Below, in pieces: positions 1-12,918 of a stretch of 64,000 nucleotides of DNA. The DNA is from Sesamum alatum (lineage: Eukaryota; Streptophyta; Magnoliopsida; Lamiales; Pedaliaceae). The stretch's first letter is position 1; every line of letters starts with the position of its first letter. The notes beneath the pieces were generated by a model that saw only the letters and a list, made by a program, of their open reading frames with translations, did no database searches and was not told the DNA's origin. Made by a program: the position numbers and the translations under genes. Location: contig JACGWO010000012.1 of assembly GCA_034509735.1 (NCBI GenBank), forward strand, positions 27,619,188 through 27,683,187, in the 5' to 3' direction.

Positions 1-3000
1 CGGTTCGTTTCTTGATCTTGAGCTCCTCTGCTTGTTTCAAAGATATTGAATGGACGACATTGATGAAGCTTTTGATGGCTTCGGATGCGACGGTGTCGGG
101 GATGCGGTCGAGCGCGAGTTTCCACTCATCGCAGAAAGCAAAGACCTCGGGAAGTTCTCTGTTGCCGTTGGTTGGTTCGCTGTTAACAGGGATGAGCGTG
201 AGCTTGAACCAGCCGTGGAGACAGCAGACAAAGTCCCGTTGAAACTTTATCAGGCGGCAGAAACTGGAGTGCCAGGCTGATACGGCCGACTCCAGATCCC
301 GTGTTGCCTGCCTGTGCAGATCAGAGGTCGATTCGCCTTTGTTTGTGTGGTTAACGAGTCCGCGAACTTGCTGCACTATGTCATTCTGGACTTCATGAAA
401 CTGATTCATTGATCTCCACATGTACATGAACCTGCAATTATTTTCAACAGTGTGAATGTGAATTCTGGGTAGTAATAAACATACACAACTTAGAACTATG
501 AATTCCTTTTCCAATATCGAAGTCGTATTAATCTTCCTATAGCTCATACGAACAAAGGAAATGACTATTTTCATCATCCCACAGCAATACAGCAGACGTA
601 AACTCCCATATAACCAATCAATGCCACGAAAATGTCATTTTACTACCGTTTTTAACGTGCTGAGGAATTCCTCGGAGACACGAACACGAACACTCACAGT
701 GTGTGATCTTGAGTAAAACGAACATATATTATCTCGACTCTGTTTCAAGAAAACCTTAAACACGGCATTTTTCAATGCTCGTTTGGACTATAGCCATGCA
801 CCTAACTACAATTGTGAATGATCTTTACATAAGTAACCAAGGAAGAAAGTAATCTCCATGGGACCACAGACAATTCTGACGAGGTTGGTGGAAATTGGAC
901 AGGATCCAGGTGCAAGCTGACTAGACAAGATTGTAATACACATGGAGAACAAAACATCATAATGTTACATCTATTACTGCACAAAGCAGCAAAAGCACTA
1001 GCATGATCTTAACAAGTCAGAAACTAGAGGCCAAATGCCAAACACCTAACTGATGATTTTGATATTATTTAAACCGCAGAACGGACAAATAAAATGATTT
1101 AGATCTGGATGCCATTGCTATCCACCTAACACACAATCAAGAACTGATATTTACTGCAGGAAAAAAAGGATTATATTTACCCATGACAAAGTTCAACGAG
1201 CTGTGGGACAAGATCAGAGTCTCGAAGACCGATAATAGCGGACGAGGTAGTTGACACAGCTTGAGATGTCACCACAATCAGAGATTGAAGTCTCGTTATT
1301 GATGCCTTTGTCTTGTCCAATTTGGATTCGTCATCCCCCCGGTACTCCTGGCTTTGAAGTGAAGACAACTTCTTCTCATGCTCGATTTTCACTCCTTCTC
1401 TAGCCTAAATTGATTACCAATCAGTACACACCAACATCTATCAGAAATTAAAAACAGTATAATGAAGTGGCACCTGATTCAGGTGTTATGATGCTCACTA
1501 ACAGAACTGTGCACACACAGACTTGCATTTCTTGATTTTTGAAAATGCCTATTTCATAGCATCAGAATTTCGGCACTAACGAAACAAAAAATAGTTATGG
1601 AAAGGAAATAGTCGGCTTTCTGAATTCTGATAGCACTTTAACCCATAAATGCAGAGCATTTCAACATGCAGACCAGCACCTTAGAATAATATCACTCTAT
1701 ATGTGATGACAAAAACATACTGCAGCAGCTACAATGTACTTTCTAACTGATTGACTATGTGGAAATTTAGTCTAATGAAAAGTTGTTCAACATAGTAAAC
1801 ATTTCATGCATTTTTCTTCATAACAGGCACACATCAGCTGGAACTAAAGACAAGTTTGCTGGAAGGCAGACCCACCAGCATGTTCCAAGTTGAGATTCTA
1901 AGATCATTCCAGGCTGTCCTTGTCACACACCACAGACAGTTGTTCAGGGTGTTTCAGTCATTCTCTATAAAGGGGATCCAACCAAACAAGCTTACAGAAG
2001 ATAAGCACTAATGGATAAGCTTAAGCTATCAAATATAACACTACCACCACCACCCAACGAAAGACACATGTTCCAAAGATATGTAATCCTCCTCCCCTTC
2101 CTTTATGGGTACTGTTATGTCATTTCATTACCAAAATACAGCCAAGAAAAAAGGATTACTTTACGCAATTGTCAACAATGGTGTCTACACACTGCCAAGA
2201 TAATACGTGTAAGTGACAAACTACACATGAATCATAAAATAAGAAAAACTCAATCAAGACGCCGAAGAACTAACATGACGAAATTCGAGATTTAGATCAT
2301 TACCTTTACTTCTTGATATAGTTTTTTCTCCCAAGCCAAGAGTCGTTCCAACGTTGAACAAAGGCTCTTTGGACCCCCCGATTGCTCAATTGAACTGGGC
2401 TCGAACCGGTATTTAACTGCCAAAGGAGGCTTTGATGTCCAACTGGAGCTCAGGTTACTCAACATTCCACTAGAATGATACACTGTCTCTGTAAAACAAA
2501 TATCAAATGAACGTTCAACTTTCCAATTCATCCCACCCCTCAATACTCGAAATACTAAAAGGACCTAAGGATATTAAACCTGAAAACCCAAATTAAACAA
2601 TGTTAACTGGAAAATTTTAAAAGTAAATTATTACTCCATCTGAATCAACCTGAATTCTTGATCAAAGAACTTGACAGTCAAAACTTACTCTTTAATTGCT
2701 TGAAGCTCCGATCAAGCTGAGCCCTGCCTATTTCAAGCATCTCAGAAACCTGCTCTCCGGCAGAAGCAGCCTTATCGAAATACTCCCTGATAGCTGCCAC
2801 AATCTCCGCCAAATCTTTGTGTCTCACCACAATCCTCCTGTCAGAATTCGCCCTTTCGTTGTTCATATCTCCCCAACTAACCGAAGACTTGCCATCATCC
2901 TCGGAAGATAGCTTATCCGATTTACTCGAGAACTTGGAATTTGCATTCAAATTGGCACTGCCCGTGTTAGCAGGCGCAGCAGCAACCTCATTTTTCACCG

Positions 3001-4037
3001 ACCCAAAATTGGACCTTGTCCCAAAATCAGATCTTGACTTCAAATCCTCCCTCTCATCCTCGTCAGACGAGCTACTTGTACTGCTGTAATGATCATGGTC
3101 TCCCCATTCACTGCACTGAACCTCTTCTCTCTCCGTCTCCTCCTCTTCGCTTTCCCAATGTTTCAAATTCGGCCCTTTCTTCTGCAGTGTTTCAGGGCCT
3201 TGCCTCATGGAATTTTTTGCATAATCACTCTCTGAGTACCGCGAATATGACGAGTAATTTGATGCCCGGTCGTCGAACTGCTTGCCCTGATTGCTGCTAA
3301 AAGGATTGTGATACTCATCGCCCTGATCCCGGACATTGGAATATGAAGTAAAGCTTGAGGTTTTATCATCATTATCATTGTCTGTGTAGCGATCATCATC
3401 CGAATTGTCATCGTCCGTTCGGGTTCTAGTGTTCTTGTTGTTGTGGAGTTGCTGGAAGTATTCAGAACTAGGAGGAGATGGGGGAGGGTAGAAATTATCC
3501 CAATTCCAGACTGAAGAAGCTTGAGAAGGAGTGCTTGAGTAAGTTGAATGGGCTCTTGCATTGTAAGTGAAATTATGGTTGGGAGGTGGAGAGGACGAGA
3601 AGCTTGAGTCCGAGAGAATGTGGGGGAGTTTAACGGGCTTTTTCCGACGAATCGGTGGCGGTGGTTGTGGGTCGTGATGCTGGGAGGAAGCGGTGGACAT
3701 GGGGGGCGGCGGAGGAGGAGGGTGCAGAGAGGGTGAAGGAGCGGGAGAAGGAACGTGATGCTTCGGCGGGGGGGTAAACTTTGGGGTTTAGGTTGAAAGT
3801 GGTGGTGGAAGAGGGGGTGCGGAGGAGGACGGCGGGGGCGTGGTGCGACACTGATAGGGGTTCGCCGGAGGCGAAGGTGACGAGGGCGGAGCCCGTTATG
3901 CGGAGCGAACGGCAGTAGTCGGAGTGGGCTGCGGCGAGATGGTGGCGGGCGTAGACAGCCTCCTTCATGAGGCGGCGCCGCTCCTTGCAGCGCCGCACCG
4001 TGTCCTCGTTGTCCAGCTTCGACGCCGTGCAACCCAT
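1..4037 (-). CDS. DUF630/DUF632 protein (NRG2/REL2-like), 3' end outside window, frameshift in exon 1
   Basis: Plant-specific putative plasma-membrane/nuclear regulator family, described as bZIP-like or REL2/NRG2-like; the biochemical role is not settled. Exons on the minus strand: 4037-2689, 2488-2304, 1404-1181 and 431 to the window edge, with donors GTAAGT, GTAATG and GTAAAT and AG acceptors; phases join correctly. The N-terminus MGCTASKLD is a typical N-myristoylation/palmitoylation signal (Gly2, Cys3), followed by the DUF630 helix rich in [12 protein letters not shown] long Pro/Ser/Asp-rich linker follows, then the DUF632 helices starting near '[16 protein letters not shown]' and running through exons 2-4. 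About 729 residues are visible and roughly the last 100 of the family's usual length are missing off the edge. Exon 1 does not read through in one frame: a run of 7 G at 3768-3774 (C on the coding strand) needs 6 to join the DUF630 frame to the downstream frame. Family call is sure; intactness is not. Confidence 0.9.
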
Positions 4038-4246
4038 TTCTCCACACCAATCTCTCTATTCTCTTTTGATTTATTCAAGAAAAACAAAAAAGATTGAAAA
4101 GGGGCGGCGGAGAAGGGGCGGAGCTGGGTGGAGATTAGAGAAAGAACGGTGGCGGAGGAAGGAGGAGTAAGACAATGGACAGTTGATGTCCCATCCGTGT
4201 GCCTTTATTTCTCACACAGTTCACACACTACACTCTCTTCACTTAA

Positions 4247-4269
4247 CTCTCTCTCTCTCTCTCTCTCTC
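4247..4269. repeat. CT/GA microsatellite upstream of the DUF630/632 gene
   Basis: A run of about eleven CT units lies roughly 210-230 bp upstream of the ATG of the minus-strand DUF630/632 gene, so it is GA-rich on that gene's sense strand. GA/CT tracts are common in plant core promoters and 5' leaders. A short purine-rich tract (GAAAAAA units) follows at about 4317-4340. Confidence 0.8.
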
Positions 4270-4572
4270 CGGTCTCCACTACTTAAAGGCAAAATCATTT
4301 TGCATTGTTTCTTTTTGAAAAAAGAAAAAAGAAAAAAGAAATACTGTCTTTGTTGTTATTACAATCTCTCTAAATAATATTTAGATATGATCTGATTTTA
4401 TTTGTATTCAAATATTTCTTTTTATTTCCCACCATTTCTTTAATGATTTCAATGCAACAAATCTGAGGTAATACTTTGCTTAATTTCCTCTTTTCTTTTC
4501 CCACTTTTTGGGCAATATTACTAGAAAAATTATAATTTTCCTTTAAATTAATTATCATAATCAAAAGTAAAA

Positions 4573-4831
4573 GGCTAAATTACGTTAAAACCTCATAAGG
4601 TTAGGCTCAATTACACAAATACCTCATATCTTTTGTGAAATTTATAGCTACACCCCTGAGGGATGTTTAGTGTAATATTTTTTAGGGGTATTAGTGTAAG
4701 TTTTACCTTTGAATAGTATGTGTAGTTGTAATACAATAACAATTTCAGGGGGTGCAGATGTAATTTTAACAAAAATAGGGGGTGTTTGTATATTTTGGTA
4801 CAACTTCAAGGGGTGTCACCGTAATTTACCC
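4573..4831. mobile_element. MITE, GGGTAAATTAC-type TIR (MULE-like)
   Basis: About 260 bp bounded by GGCTAAATTACG and CGTAATTTACCC, which are inverted copies of each other. Flanks AAAGTAAAA and TAAGTAAAA match at 8 of 9 positions, as expected for a Mutator-type 9-bp target duplication. No coding capacity. Related copies lie at 21455-21713 and 36446-36705. Confidence 0.7.
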
Positions 4832-7702
4832 TAAGTAAAAAGACACCGTTGGATACTAATCAATCACAATTATCTTATAATCAGTCGTGGTAGATTGTAT
4901 TATTTATCATGATTTTCAAGTTATATAATACCAAAAGTAATTCATGTTTAATAATGCCTCCAAATGAATAGATTATATGTTTATATAGAATTTATTTATA
5001 ATTTAATATGATTTAGTAATGAAATCAAGTTCGAATATTTTAATTGAATTTGAACAATCCAATTCTTTATCTAAATCTCTCTTTTTTATTTTTAGTAATT
5101 GAGTTTACTGAATTTCAACTTTTACTAAACAAAAAGTATTTGTAAATATAATTCAAATAAATACTTCCAAATAAATTTTAAATTATTATTTAAAATCGAA
5201 TATTAAGTAATTTAATTTTTAAATTTTTTTGAGCTAGGGGATCTTTGAGATCTGAGCTGGGCCCAGAAGCGATTCTTGGGCTACCCCCAAGTAATTTGCT
5301 AGGTTAACATTTGGCTTTATGGATTTGTAAATAATTGATGATTACTGTTCTAATTCAGTAATTATTATATAATCACAATATTATTTTAATCATACAAAAA
5401 GAGTTTTTGTCTTGTCGGTGCTGTTCAGATGTATTTAAATCAGATCTTTGTACAATACTACAGCTCTACTAAGTATTATAAAATTACTTTTTAACCTTTT
5501 GTTACTAATAAATAAATTAAATGGATTAGTTAAAAAAAGGTGAAATAATTAAGAAAATTAAGCCACTAATTATTATAAATTAGTGAAAAAAAGGTGGGTG
5601 TAGTTGTAGTCATGAAGAAAATCAAGTAGAGGAATTATAATGTCTAAAGCTTAGGTTTAAAGAAAGGTTTAGGCCAACAAAGTCGTGATTGAGCGACACG
5701 ATAGAGGTCTTACAACTAAAAAGTTGTGGGTTCAAATTTTACGTATATGGGTACATAGTCTATTTTTCATAATAGTTTTTTTAATATGTTTATTGATTTA
5801 AAAATATAAATATATTGGATAGTATTTGAGTTTGAATGTACACGATGACATAAATTGAAATTTTTTTTGTGCGAAAAAATTAAAACAGTAAAAAAGTAAA
5901 TTTTTGGTGGGTGGGCTTTGGTTGGTTGTTAATATATTTTTATTTATTTATTTATTTATTTTTGTTCGGGGGCATAAAAAGAGCATCTTAGGTCAAAAAG
6001 GTGTTTGAGTAGTTAAATATTTTGAAGCAACAAAAGGAGAAAAGCAAACAAAGAAGTACTAGATTTCTTTTACCTTTTTGGAAATTATGTTCAACAACTT
6101 GAAGTTTGAGGGGAAGGTACGGTTGTATTTATCGTGTGATTGATCATTCTTTTTTAATTATATATTTACTGTATGATAAATGTAATATATTTATCATTTA
6201 ATTAATTAAATTATTTTTATTTGAATTAGAATTTTTGTAAGTTGAAGTGGTTACATCTAATTTCTTTATGTGATTGTATCGCTCTCGAACTCTTCTTAGT
6301 TCATACAAACTAAAAATTTGTATTATCTTTACATTTTTCCATATATATTATGTCTATGAAATTTATATAGTTTGTATACTTAAGAAATTCTAGACATCGT
6401 ATGTAAGTTGTAAGGTGTAATAAAATAAACAATATTTTAGAATAGGTTATTAAAGTTAGTTTAATGTTGCTCAAATCCTTAATCAATAAAGTTCCACATT
6501 TTACCAATTTTAAATTTAATTATGTAATTTTTTGGGAACCTTCTTTTGAGAAAATTGAATACATACATTATAAATATAAATCATAAACAACTATAAAAAA
6601 AAAATCAACTATCATTTTTTAGCTAACTATAAACAAATTATAATAAGATTCAAATCCAGAACCTTATATCGCAAAAAATCTATGACTCTTATTCTTGAGG
6701 AGTTGAGAATTTACTTTTAATTTCAACAATATACGTCAATATTTTCGCATTGTGCACATGAAAAAAATTTAATATAAGGTCTTATTTGCAAAAAAAAAAA
6801 TCTATCATGATTAAACACTTTATATGCCAAGGCAAGTTCTCATATAATTTCAATTTAAACCTAAAGAAACCCAAAAATGAATAATTTATTTAAAGCAAAA
6901 ATATTTCATGTTATGATACCTTTTATTCAATTTTCTTATTGTTTTTTTGTCCTCCTCTAAGGTGCGGACTGGTGGGGTGTTAACCAACTTTAACCCACAA
7001 GAATTTATTCTTGGAATTTTGCCAGTCTTAAAAGAAATTAAAAATTAATTTTTTTCTAGTTTTTTAAATTTATTTTTCTTACAAGAATTCAAATTTTAAG
7101 TTTGTGTAAACGATAAAGCCCCCAAAAGTGGTCAGTAATGTTGGATGTGTGGGAGAAAGGAAATTAAAGGCAAGAAAGGGGAGCTGAAAATAATAATAAA
7201 AAGGTTGAAATTTGTGAAAGGATTTCTTTTCCACCCCCACCTTTCTCTCCCACACTATATCTGGACCCAACCATCAATATCACTATCACACTTTTTCTAC
7301 CTTTTAAATTGCGATTTTTATTGCCTTCTTATTTATTTATTGATTTATGTTTTCTACCCTAAGTTCTATTTTTATCATCAATTCCCTGAGTAATATATGC
7401 TTGGTGTTTATAGACATTGCATGTCTAACAAGATGTTTTATAATTCACCAAAACACCCACTTAAAAACAAGATAGCTATGTACCCCCTCACATTCTCGAC
7501 ATCTTTATAGATTTCGATAATTTTATTTTTTATTTTTGGTGGAAACAACGAACAAAATATTTAACAATTTTGAGAATTTTAAAATTTTCACAAATTAGAA
7601 TATACAAATATAAATTGAGACTCCGAACTTGAGAATAGTTGAGATTGATAACCACGAAGACATACATGAGAAAAGTCTTGACCACTCCCCCAATAAATTT
7701 AA
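4832..7702. other. AT-rich intergenic DNA
   Basis: No credible gene was found. The stretch is very AT-rich with short out-of-frame ORFs only. It includes a GGGCCC-containing patch near 5255-5290 and a decayed tRNA-derived SINE near 5665-5850. Confidence 0.6.
5665..5850 (+). mobile_element. Decayed tRNA-derived SINE
   Basis: A box-B-like GGGTTCAAATTTT follows a box-A-like region and the phrase 'GAGGTCTTAC', in the layout seen in the better copies at 31581, 32050 and 48626. The tail contains the shared 'TATGGGTACATAGTCTA' type sequence. It has no intact tRNA cloverleaf, so it is not called a tRNA. Boundaries are approximate. Confidence 0.45.
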
Positions 7703-7856
7703 GGATAAATTACATAAAAATCCCCAATATTATGCAAAATTAGCTGAAAACTCTCATGTTATAGGCAAAAAAACATAGGGGATTTTTGCCTATTTCATTA
7801 ACACGGGGAGTTTTCAACTAATTTCGCATAATAGGAGGTTTTATGTAATTTACCCC
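7703..7856. mobile_element. Short foldback MITE, GGATAAATTAC TIR
   Basis: A 154-bp hairpin: the left arm starts GGATAAATTACATAAAA and the right arm ends TTTTATGTAATTTACCCC. It is flanked by AAATTTAA on both sides (7695-7702 and 7857-7864), an 8-bp or longer target duplication. Noncoding. Confidence 0.7.
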
Positions 7857-8791
7857 AAATTTAACCCTAAACCACTACTAAAACATGGAAAGCCATCCAG
7901 AGATAAGTACAGCTCAGTACCATTCTTCTCTTCATATTAAAACAAAAAACAGACTTGGAACAACCACCAAAGTTGTTAGTACCATAAATGTTATGAGTTC
8001 ACATACTTCATCCAAAAACTGTCCTAAAACCAAACACAGTTTCTCAAAGCTGCAAGAAATTCTCTATATATATTAATTTAGTCACCCAAACATAGGGGAA
8101 TGCCAGCATTCAAGTAGAGGTGAGGAAGATGAAACAGAGTCCAATCCATAGAAAATGATGGAACTGTTTTCTTTTTTCTTTTTTTCCCACCTAAAAAGGT
8201 GAACTTGCTCTAGCCCCCCACCTCAAATAAATTCCTTTGTCAGCATTGATTTATTCCAGTGCAACTACCTCTTTTTCCAACAAGGGTCCAGGCCCCTGCA
8301 TCTATTTCATTTTCTAAGCTGACCCCAGCAGACTGTGAAATTGCAATCCGGTCCCTCATCATTGTATCATTTTTGTTTCAACTTAAGAATTAATTGGTGC
8401 AGTACATGTGTAGGACATGCTGGAACATTAATGTCCCCATCTACCATTCACTTGATGTAGGGGTCGAGATCCAAGTCAATACAAAAAGGAAAAGGAACAA
8501 GAGAGAAGAGAGAATGGAGAAAATACCATTTAGAAACGGGTAGAGGATTAAAGACCAAATGTCCCACAGAGGCCCATGGAATGACACAGTTTTGTGCTCT
8601 ACGGTCCCTACCACGTTGTTTTTGGCAACCAGCTAGCAGAAAGGAAAGGGATCTTCCCATTAGATTCAAATAAAATAAAAAAGATGGATCCCATGCATGT
8701 TTTCATTCTTTAGAAACTCAACGAGGACTAACGAACTGGTTCAGACGCACCACCACCCCTGGCGCACGAGAGTCACGTGCTTCATTTCATG

Positions 8792-10933
8792 TCAAAAGCT
8801 TTCAATAGATGTTTGCAGAGGCACAAGGCTCATTCTCATCGCGGAAACCAACAAATTTCTGGAGTAGACCAGACCCTGTAAGGGTACATGTACATCTGCT
8901 GAGTATTTATGCAAAGCAACAACCACAAGGATTATAACTTCAGAAAGAATCGCGCACACCGATGCATGGTTCATTGCATAAGCCTCACAGTAACGCTCCT
9001 GAAAGAGAGAATTCATAGAATTGTCAGAAGGGTTTAATATGGTATTGAATGAAATTACAATGCAGTAAATGAGTCATTGAGAGGGAATTGCTTCATACAA
9101 ATACATGAGAGATTGTTACAAGCTGAAGAGTTACCGGCAAAACTCCCTGATCTAGTGAAGAATTAACCCGCAGAACGTTTACACGAATGCTGAGGATTCC
9201 CTTCAGGCTACTTAGCACCACATGCCCTTAGACCAGAAGACTCTCACTTCTGATTGCACCAACACCCACTAAACAATACTTCGCATTTCGTCAGTATCAA
9301 GCAGTTTTAGCCTTGAGTTTTTTCCTAACAATGTTATAGTGAAGGCTTTAACTTTTTTGGTAACATAATTTCACAGCATCCCATTCAGAAATATTATTGC
9401 CTCAAATGGGAGAAAGGATGATAAAACCACTTTCTTTTGCCACAGGAGAAAAGCAACACTGTGCTTGATGCATAGATCCCATCACTGTTGCTGTTTTCTT
9501 CTTCTTCCTTTTTTTTGTGTTTAAAGCCTGGGACTCAAACCAGTGACCTATCTTTCACAGGATGAAAACTGGTTCCCCAACAATATGCTTGATGTATAAA
9601 CCCCAACACTGTAACTAAAATATCTTCCTCCAGCATCTAGAACACACACCCTCTATAAAGGGGATTATGTTGTATGCATCAATCATAATATCAAGAGCTT
9701 TCTGCCAAACAAATTACTGTATGCCTTCTGAAATTTTTAAGCTATGATGTTCCCTTGCTTCGCTTAAAATTTCGGGGACAAACAATAATGGTTGTGGCAC
9801 TCGTATGCTTGGCAATATAAAAGAAAAGAAAATGTTCTAGCATACAACACCAGGATCCTACATTAGATATGCATTTCTTTGTCTTGATTGCCAGAGCATT
9901 TCCTCTCTTTCTAAACGAATTCAGAAATTTAGTTAGTAATATAAGAACATCTAATTATCATAATGAGGCGGAAAAAGCAAATCATTTTCCAGCATTCAGA
10001 ATCTAATGCAGTAGAAATAACAGATTCAAATCTGAAGGTACAAACACATCAATGAACCAAACATAAAGTCCACAGATAATGCCCAAAGAAACTCCTGCAA
10101 ACCAACAATTGCCAATCACAAGTCAATAAGATGATAGATTCAAAATGATTTTTTCTGTAAGAGTGATTAGTAATCAGCTAAATAATTTCGATAACAATAA
10201 CTGATAAAAACATTTACTTGTCTCCAAGTGATCAACCAATCATAAGAAAACAGAACAGTTAAACCAAAATTTTCCAAATCAAAAAACTAAATCAAAATTG
10301 TTGGCCTTTTTTCTTTTTTGTTTATACCAACCTTTTTATCTCATGTTTCATGCGGCCAATTACCAAATAGTGCACCAACATTAGTCAACCCTTCTACCCA
10401 TCCCATTTCGGCTCAATCATTCTCCCTGTACAAATTTAAGGCGGAAAGTAATTAGTAATATGAGGGTGCAATCTGTCAATTTTACAATTTTCAGGGAATT
10501 GGAGGTGGAGAATGTACCCCAATAACAATTAGCTGACACCAACAACTACTATTTTGGGCATTCTTGAGGAGAACAATTTGCTGTATGATGATAGACATTG
10601 CATGCGTTAGTACATGAGAGGCACGTGAGCAGTGTAAACAAAGATGCAGAGGGCTCAACGAACCATACACAAACTTCTTGTTTGATGTCTTAAAAAACAT
10701 AAACAGAACTAACTAACTGAACATTCAAAAGTAAAATAAATGAGCTGGCTGATAGATCTATTAATAGTTCAAGCCAATAACATGAGATATCAATCACATC
10801 CCACATGAAAACACGCCCATTTCCACTGAAAAAGGATGTTGTAATGAAGCCAGCTCCCAAGGACATCATCTTCCCCTTAACATTGCCATTCTCATCCAGG
10901 CTTATTTCGCAGTCATGAAATTGATAAAGCATC
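8792..10933 (-). CDS. Possible multi-exon gene of unknown identity
   Basis: Not recognised. Three minus-strand open segments have plausible splice borders. The first is about 10933-10798, reading 'EISLDENGNVKGKMMSLGAG' then 'FITTSFFSGNGRVFMWD'. The second ends at 9135 before GTAACT and contains 'GILSIRVNVLRVNSSLDQGV'. The third is 8998-8792 after TTTCAG, reading 'ERYCEAYAMNHASVCAILSE', and ends in a stop. The last two join in phase (LP/ER). The last exon has a hydrophobic stretch (AILSEVIILVVVAL). The 5' end is not found; a GC-richer patch with a GA repeat at 11700-11870 may be the first exon or promoter. The locus could be a real gene, a degraded one or a noncoding transcript. Confidence 0.3.
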
Positions 10934-11689
10934 CTCCAGCAGGCCACGTAACGAGAAAATTACTATTTCCAGAATCCACGGAAAGTAAAACAACAGGAAA
11001 GTGAAATAAAACCATATATAACACTCTCGATGAAGCTATGGCTAAAAAATAAATTAAACTATTCGATACTCGATTGAGATTGTTCGATAAGTTGAAACTC
11101 TATTCATTAAACTTACCAAACCAAACTCGAACAATTTTTTTTTTTATAAGCTTTCAAGCTTGGGGCGAGCTCGATTCCATTAGTGTCAAAATAATAAAAT
11201 ATACTTGAAAAATCAAACTACTTGAGCTGAACTCATGTTTGATTTAATTAAAACTCGTTTTAGTTCAATTCGATTAATAATCAAACCAAGCTCAAGCACA
11301 AATTTTCAAACTCGATATCAATTCAAACAAGTTTGGACAATGACATGTTCAACTCAATTCAATTTATTTACTTCCCTTTATGAAACAACCAAATCCATGT
11401 CACGACTAACTTAATTCATCTGAATTCCTATGAAAATGTTGGTAGCGTTTCCTCATCGTTTTTATTTTTGGGATCTCCTAACAGACCTTTGAACAAACAG
11501 ATGTACGTAGTCATTCTTCATACATCCCTTTTTGGCGCAATTGCTTTTCTATAGCATAACGCACAGCTTCAGTGAGAGTGTCCAAAAACCAAAACAGTGC
11601 TACTCATGTCCACAGAAAATTATGTCCCCCGGTTCACTATGACCATATCAATCTCGTAATATACATACAAGTTGAAATAATAGATTGTG

Positions 11690-11880
11690 AAAAAAACGAA
11701 AGCAAATGGTGGAGAGAGAGAGAGAGGAAGTGAGCGTACAGCTTGCTGGCGAATGCGGTCGTCGTTGGCGGCGACTTTAAACCGCTATCTGTTGCTTCGG
11801 CAATCGGATCCCGGCTTCGCCGTCGTTCTTCGCAGCTCCGCCACGGCAGAGAAGCACATGACAATTTAAGTCGAGATGGG
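11690..11880. promoter_or_regulatory. GC-richer island with GA repeat, possible first exon/promoter
   Basis: A locally GC-rich block (GA run at about 11712-11727, then CGG/GCC-rich sequence) stands out from AT-rich surroundings and sits upstream of the unresolved minus-strand locus. Both strands have short open frames (61 aa plus, 107 aa minus), neither recognised. It may be a leader exon. Low certainty. Confidence 0.25.
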
Positions 11881-12529
11881 GTGACCCATGAAACCTCTGC
11901 TTGATGGCTTATTTGCGGCATGAGTTTAAGAGGTGGAATTCGATTCGTTACACTCAACAAATTAAAAAATATAAAAAAATTTGTTCGATAAATTTTTGTA
12001 CACAGCGCGAACTTAATTCGATTAATTCAAAATATAATAAAATATTATTAAAAATTATTAAATTACTCGAATTCAATTCTTTGCTTCGTAGAGTTAAATT
12101 CGTTTGAGTCTGATTAGAATAATAATAAAATTAAATTTAGGCACAATTTTCAATCTCGATAATTATTCAAATAAACTTGAACAATAATATTTTCGACTCC
12201 TCAAATCATTTACAGTTTTAATGAAATCAATTATTGGTACACGATATGTTTAATATATTTGTCTAAAAGAACACATCATTTACAAAAAAAGATTTATGTG
12301 TGATTATTATATACTATTTTAGATGGGGTATAAGTATAATCAATTCTACTATTAAAAGAAAATTATTTACAACAACAAAACATCATTTTATTATTTCTCC
12401 ATTTTTCATTTCCTCACAAACTATCACATCGTGATTATTTATTTTTTCTCTTGATCTCATATTGATAGGGGTTGTACCCCATATAAAAAGACACAAATAA
12501 TCTTAAAAATGTGCTAAATTTGCATATAA

Positions 12530-12918
12530 GATCCACGGACAGGGCAGTCGGATCGTTACCTGGATCAAGACCTGCCCCGGAAGACCGGATATCTAGACCT
12601 TTTGTCTTTTGACAGCTTAACCTTTGAGATGAAGCCACGTGGACCAGGTAAGTACATACGTTTGACCCTATAAATACTCTTGTTCCACCGCATTAACGAT
12701 AAGACTTATTGATTGCATTTAATCTACTACTTTACTTAAATTGAACTTTTACCATCTCGAACTTGAGCTGACTTAAGCATCGGAGGGTTTTCGCCGAGAA
12801 CCATCGCAGTTAGCCTGACGTGCTTTCTTTCTCAGGTACCACTACATTTTGGGTGATAGATCGAAATCGTGAATATTGATCTCATTAAGGATTGCTACCT
12901 GTCACCCAAATCACATAC
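12530..12918 (+). mobile_element. Solo-LTR-like retroelement fragment (copy 1)
   Basis: About 390 bp with an LTR-like layout: AAGCCACGTGGAC upstream, a TATAAATA box near 12670, then 'CTTGAGCTGACTTAAGCATC' with GGAGGG and CAGGTACC, the order seen in plant LTR-retrotransposon LTRs. The same sequence order occurs at about 43430-43842 and, inverted, at about 36718-37090. No gag-pol is adjacent. Confidence 0.6.

Noticed and set aside
3205..4050. 281-codon minus-strand open frame across DUF630/632 exon 1
   Set aside because: A third frame of the same exon; its translation is Pro/Leu/Arg low complexity, whereas the other two frames carry the family sequence.
11687..11869. Plus-strand 61-codon frame with a presequence-like Arg/Leu-rich C-terminus
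   Set aside because: Stops at once with no donor before the stop and no downstream exon; the first part is a translated GA repeat.
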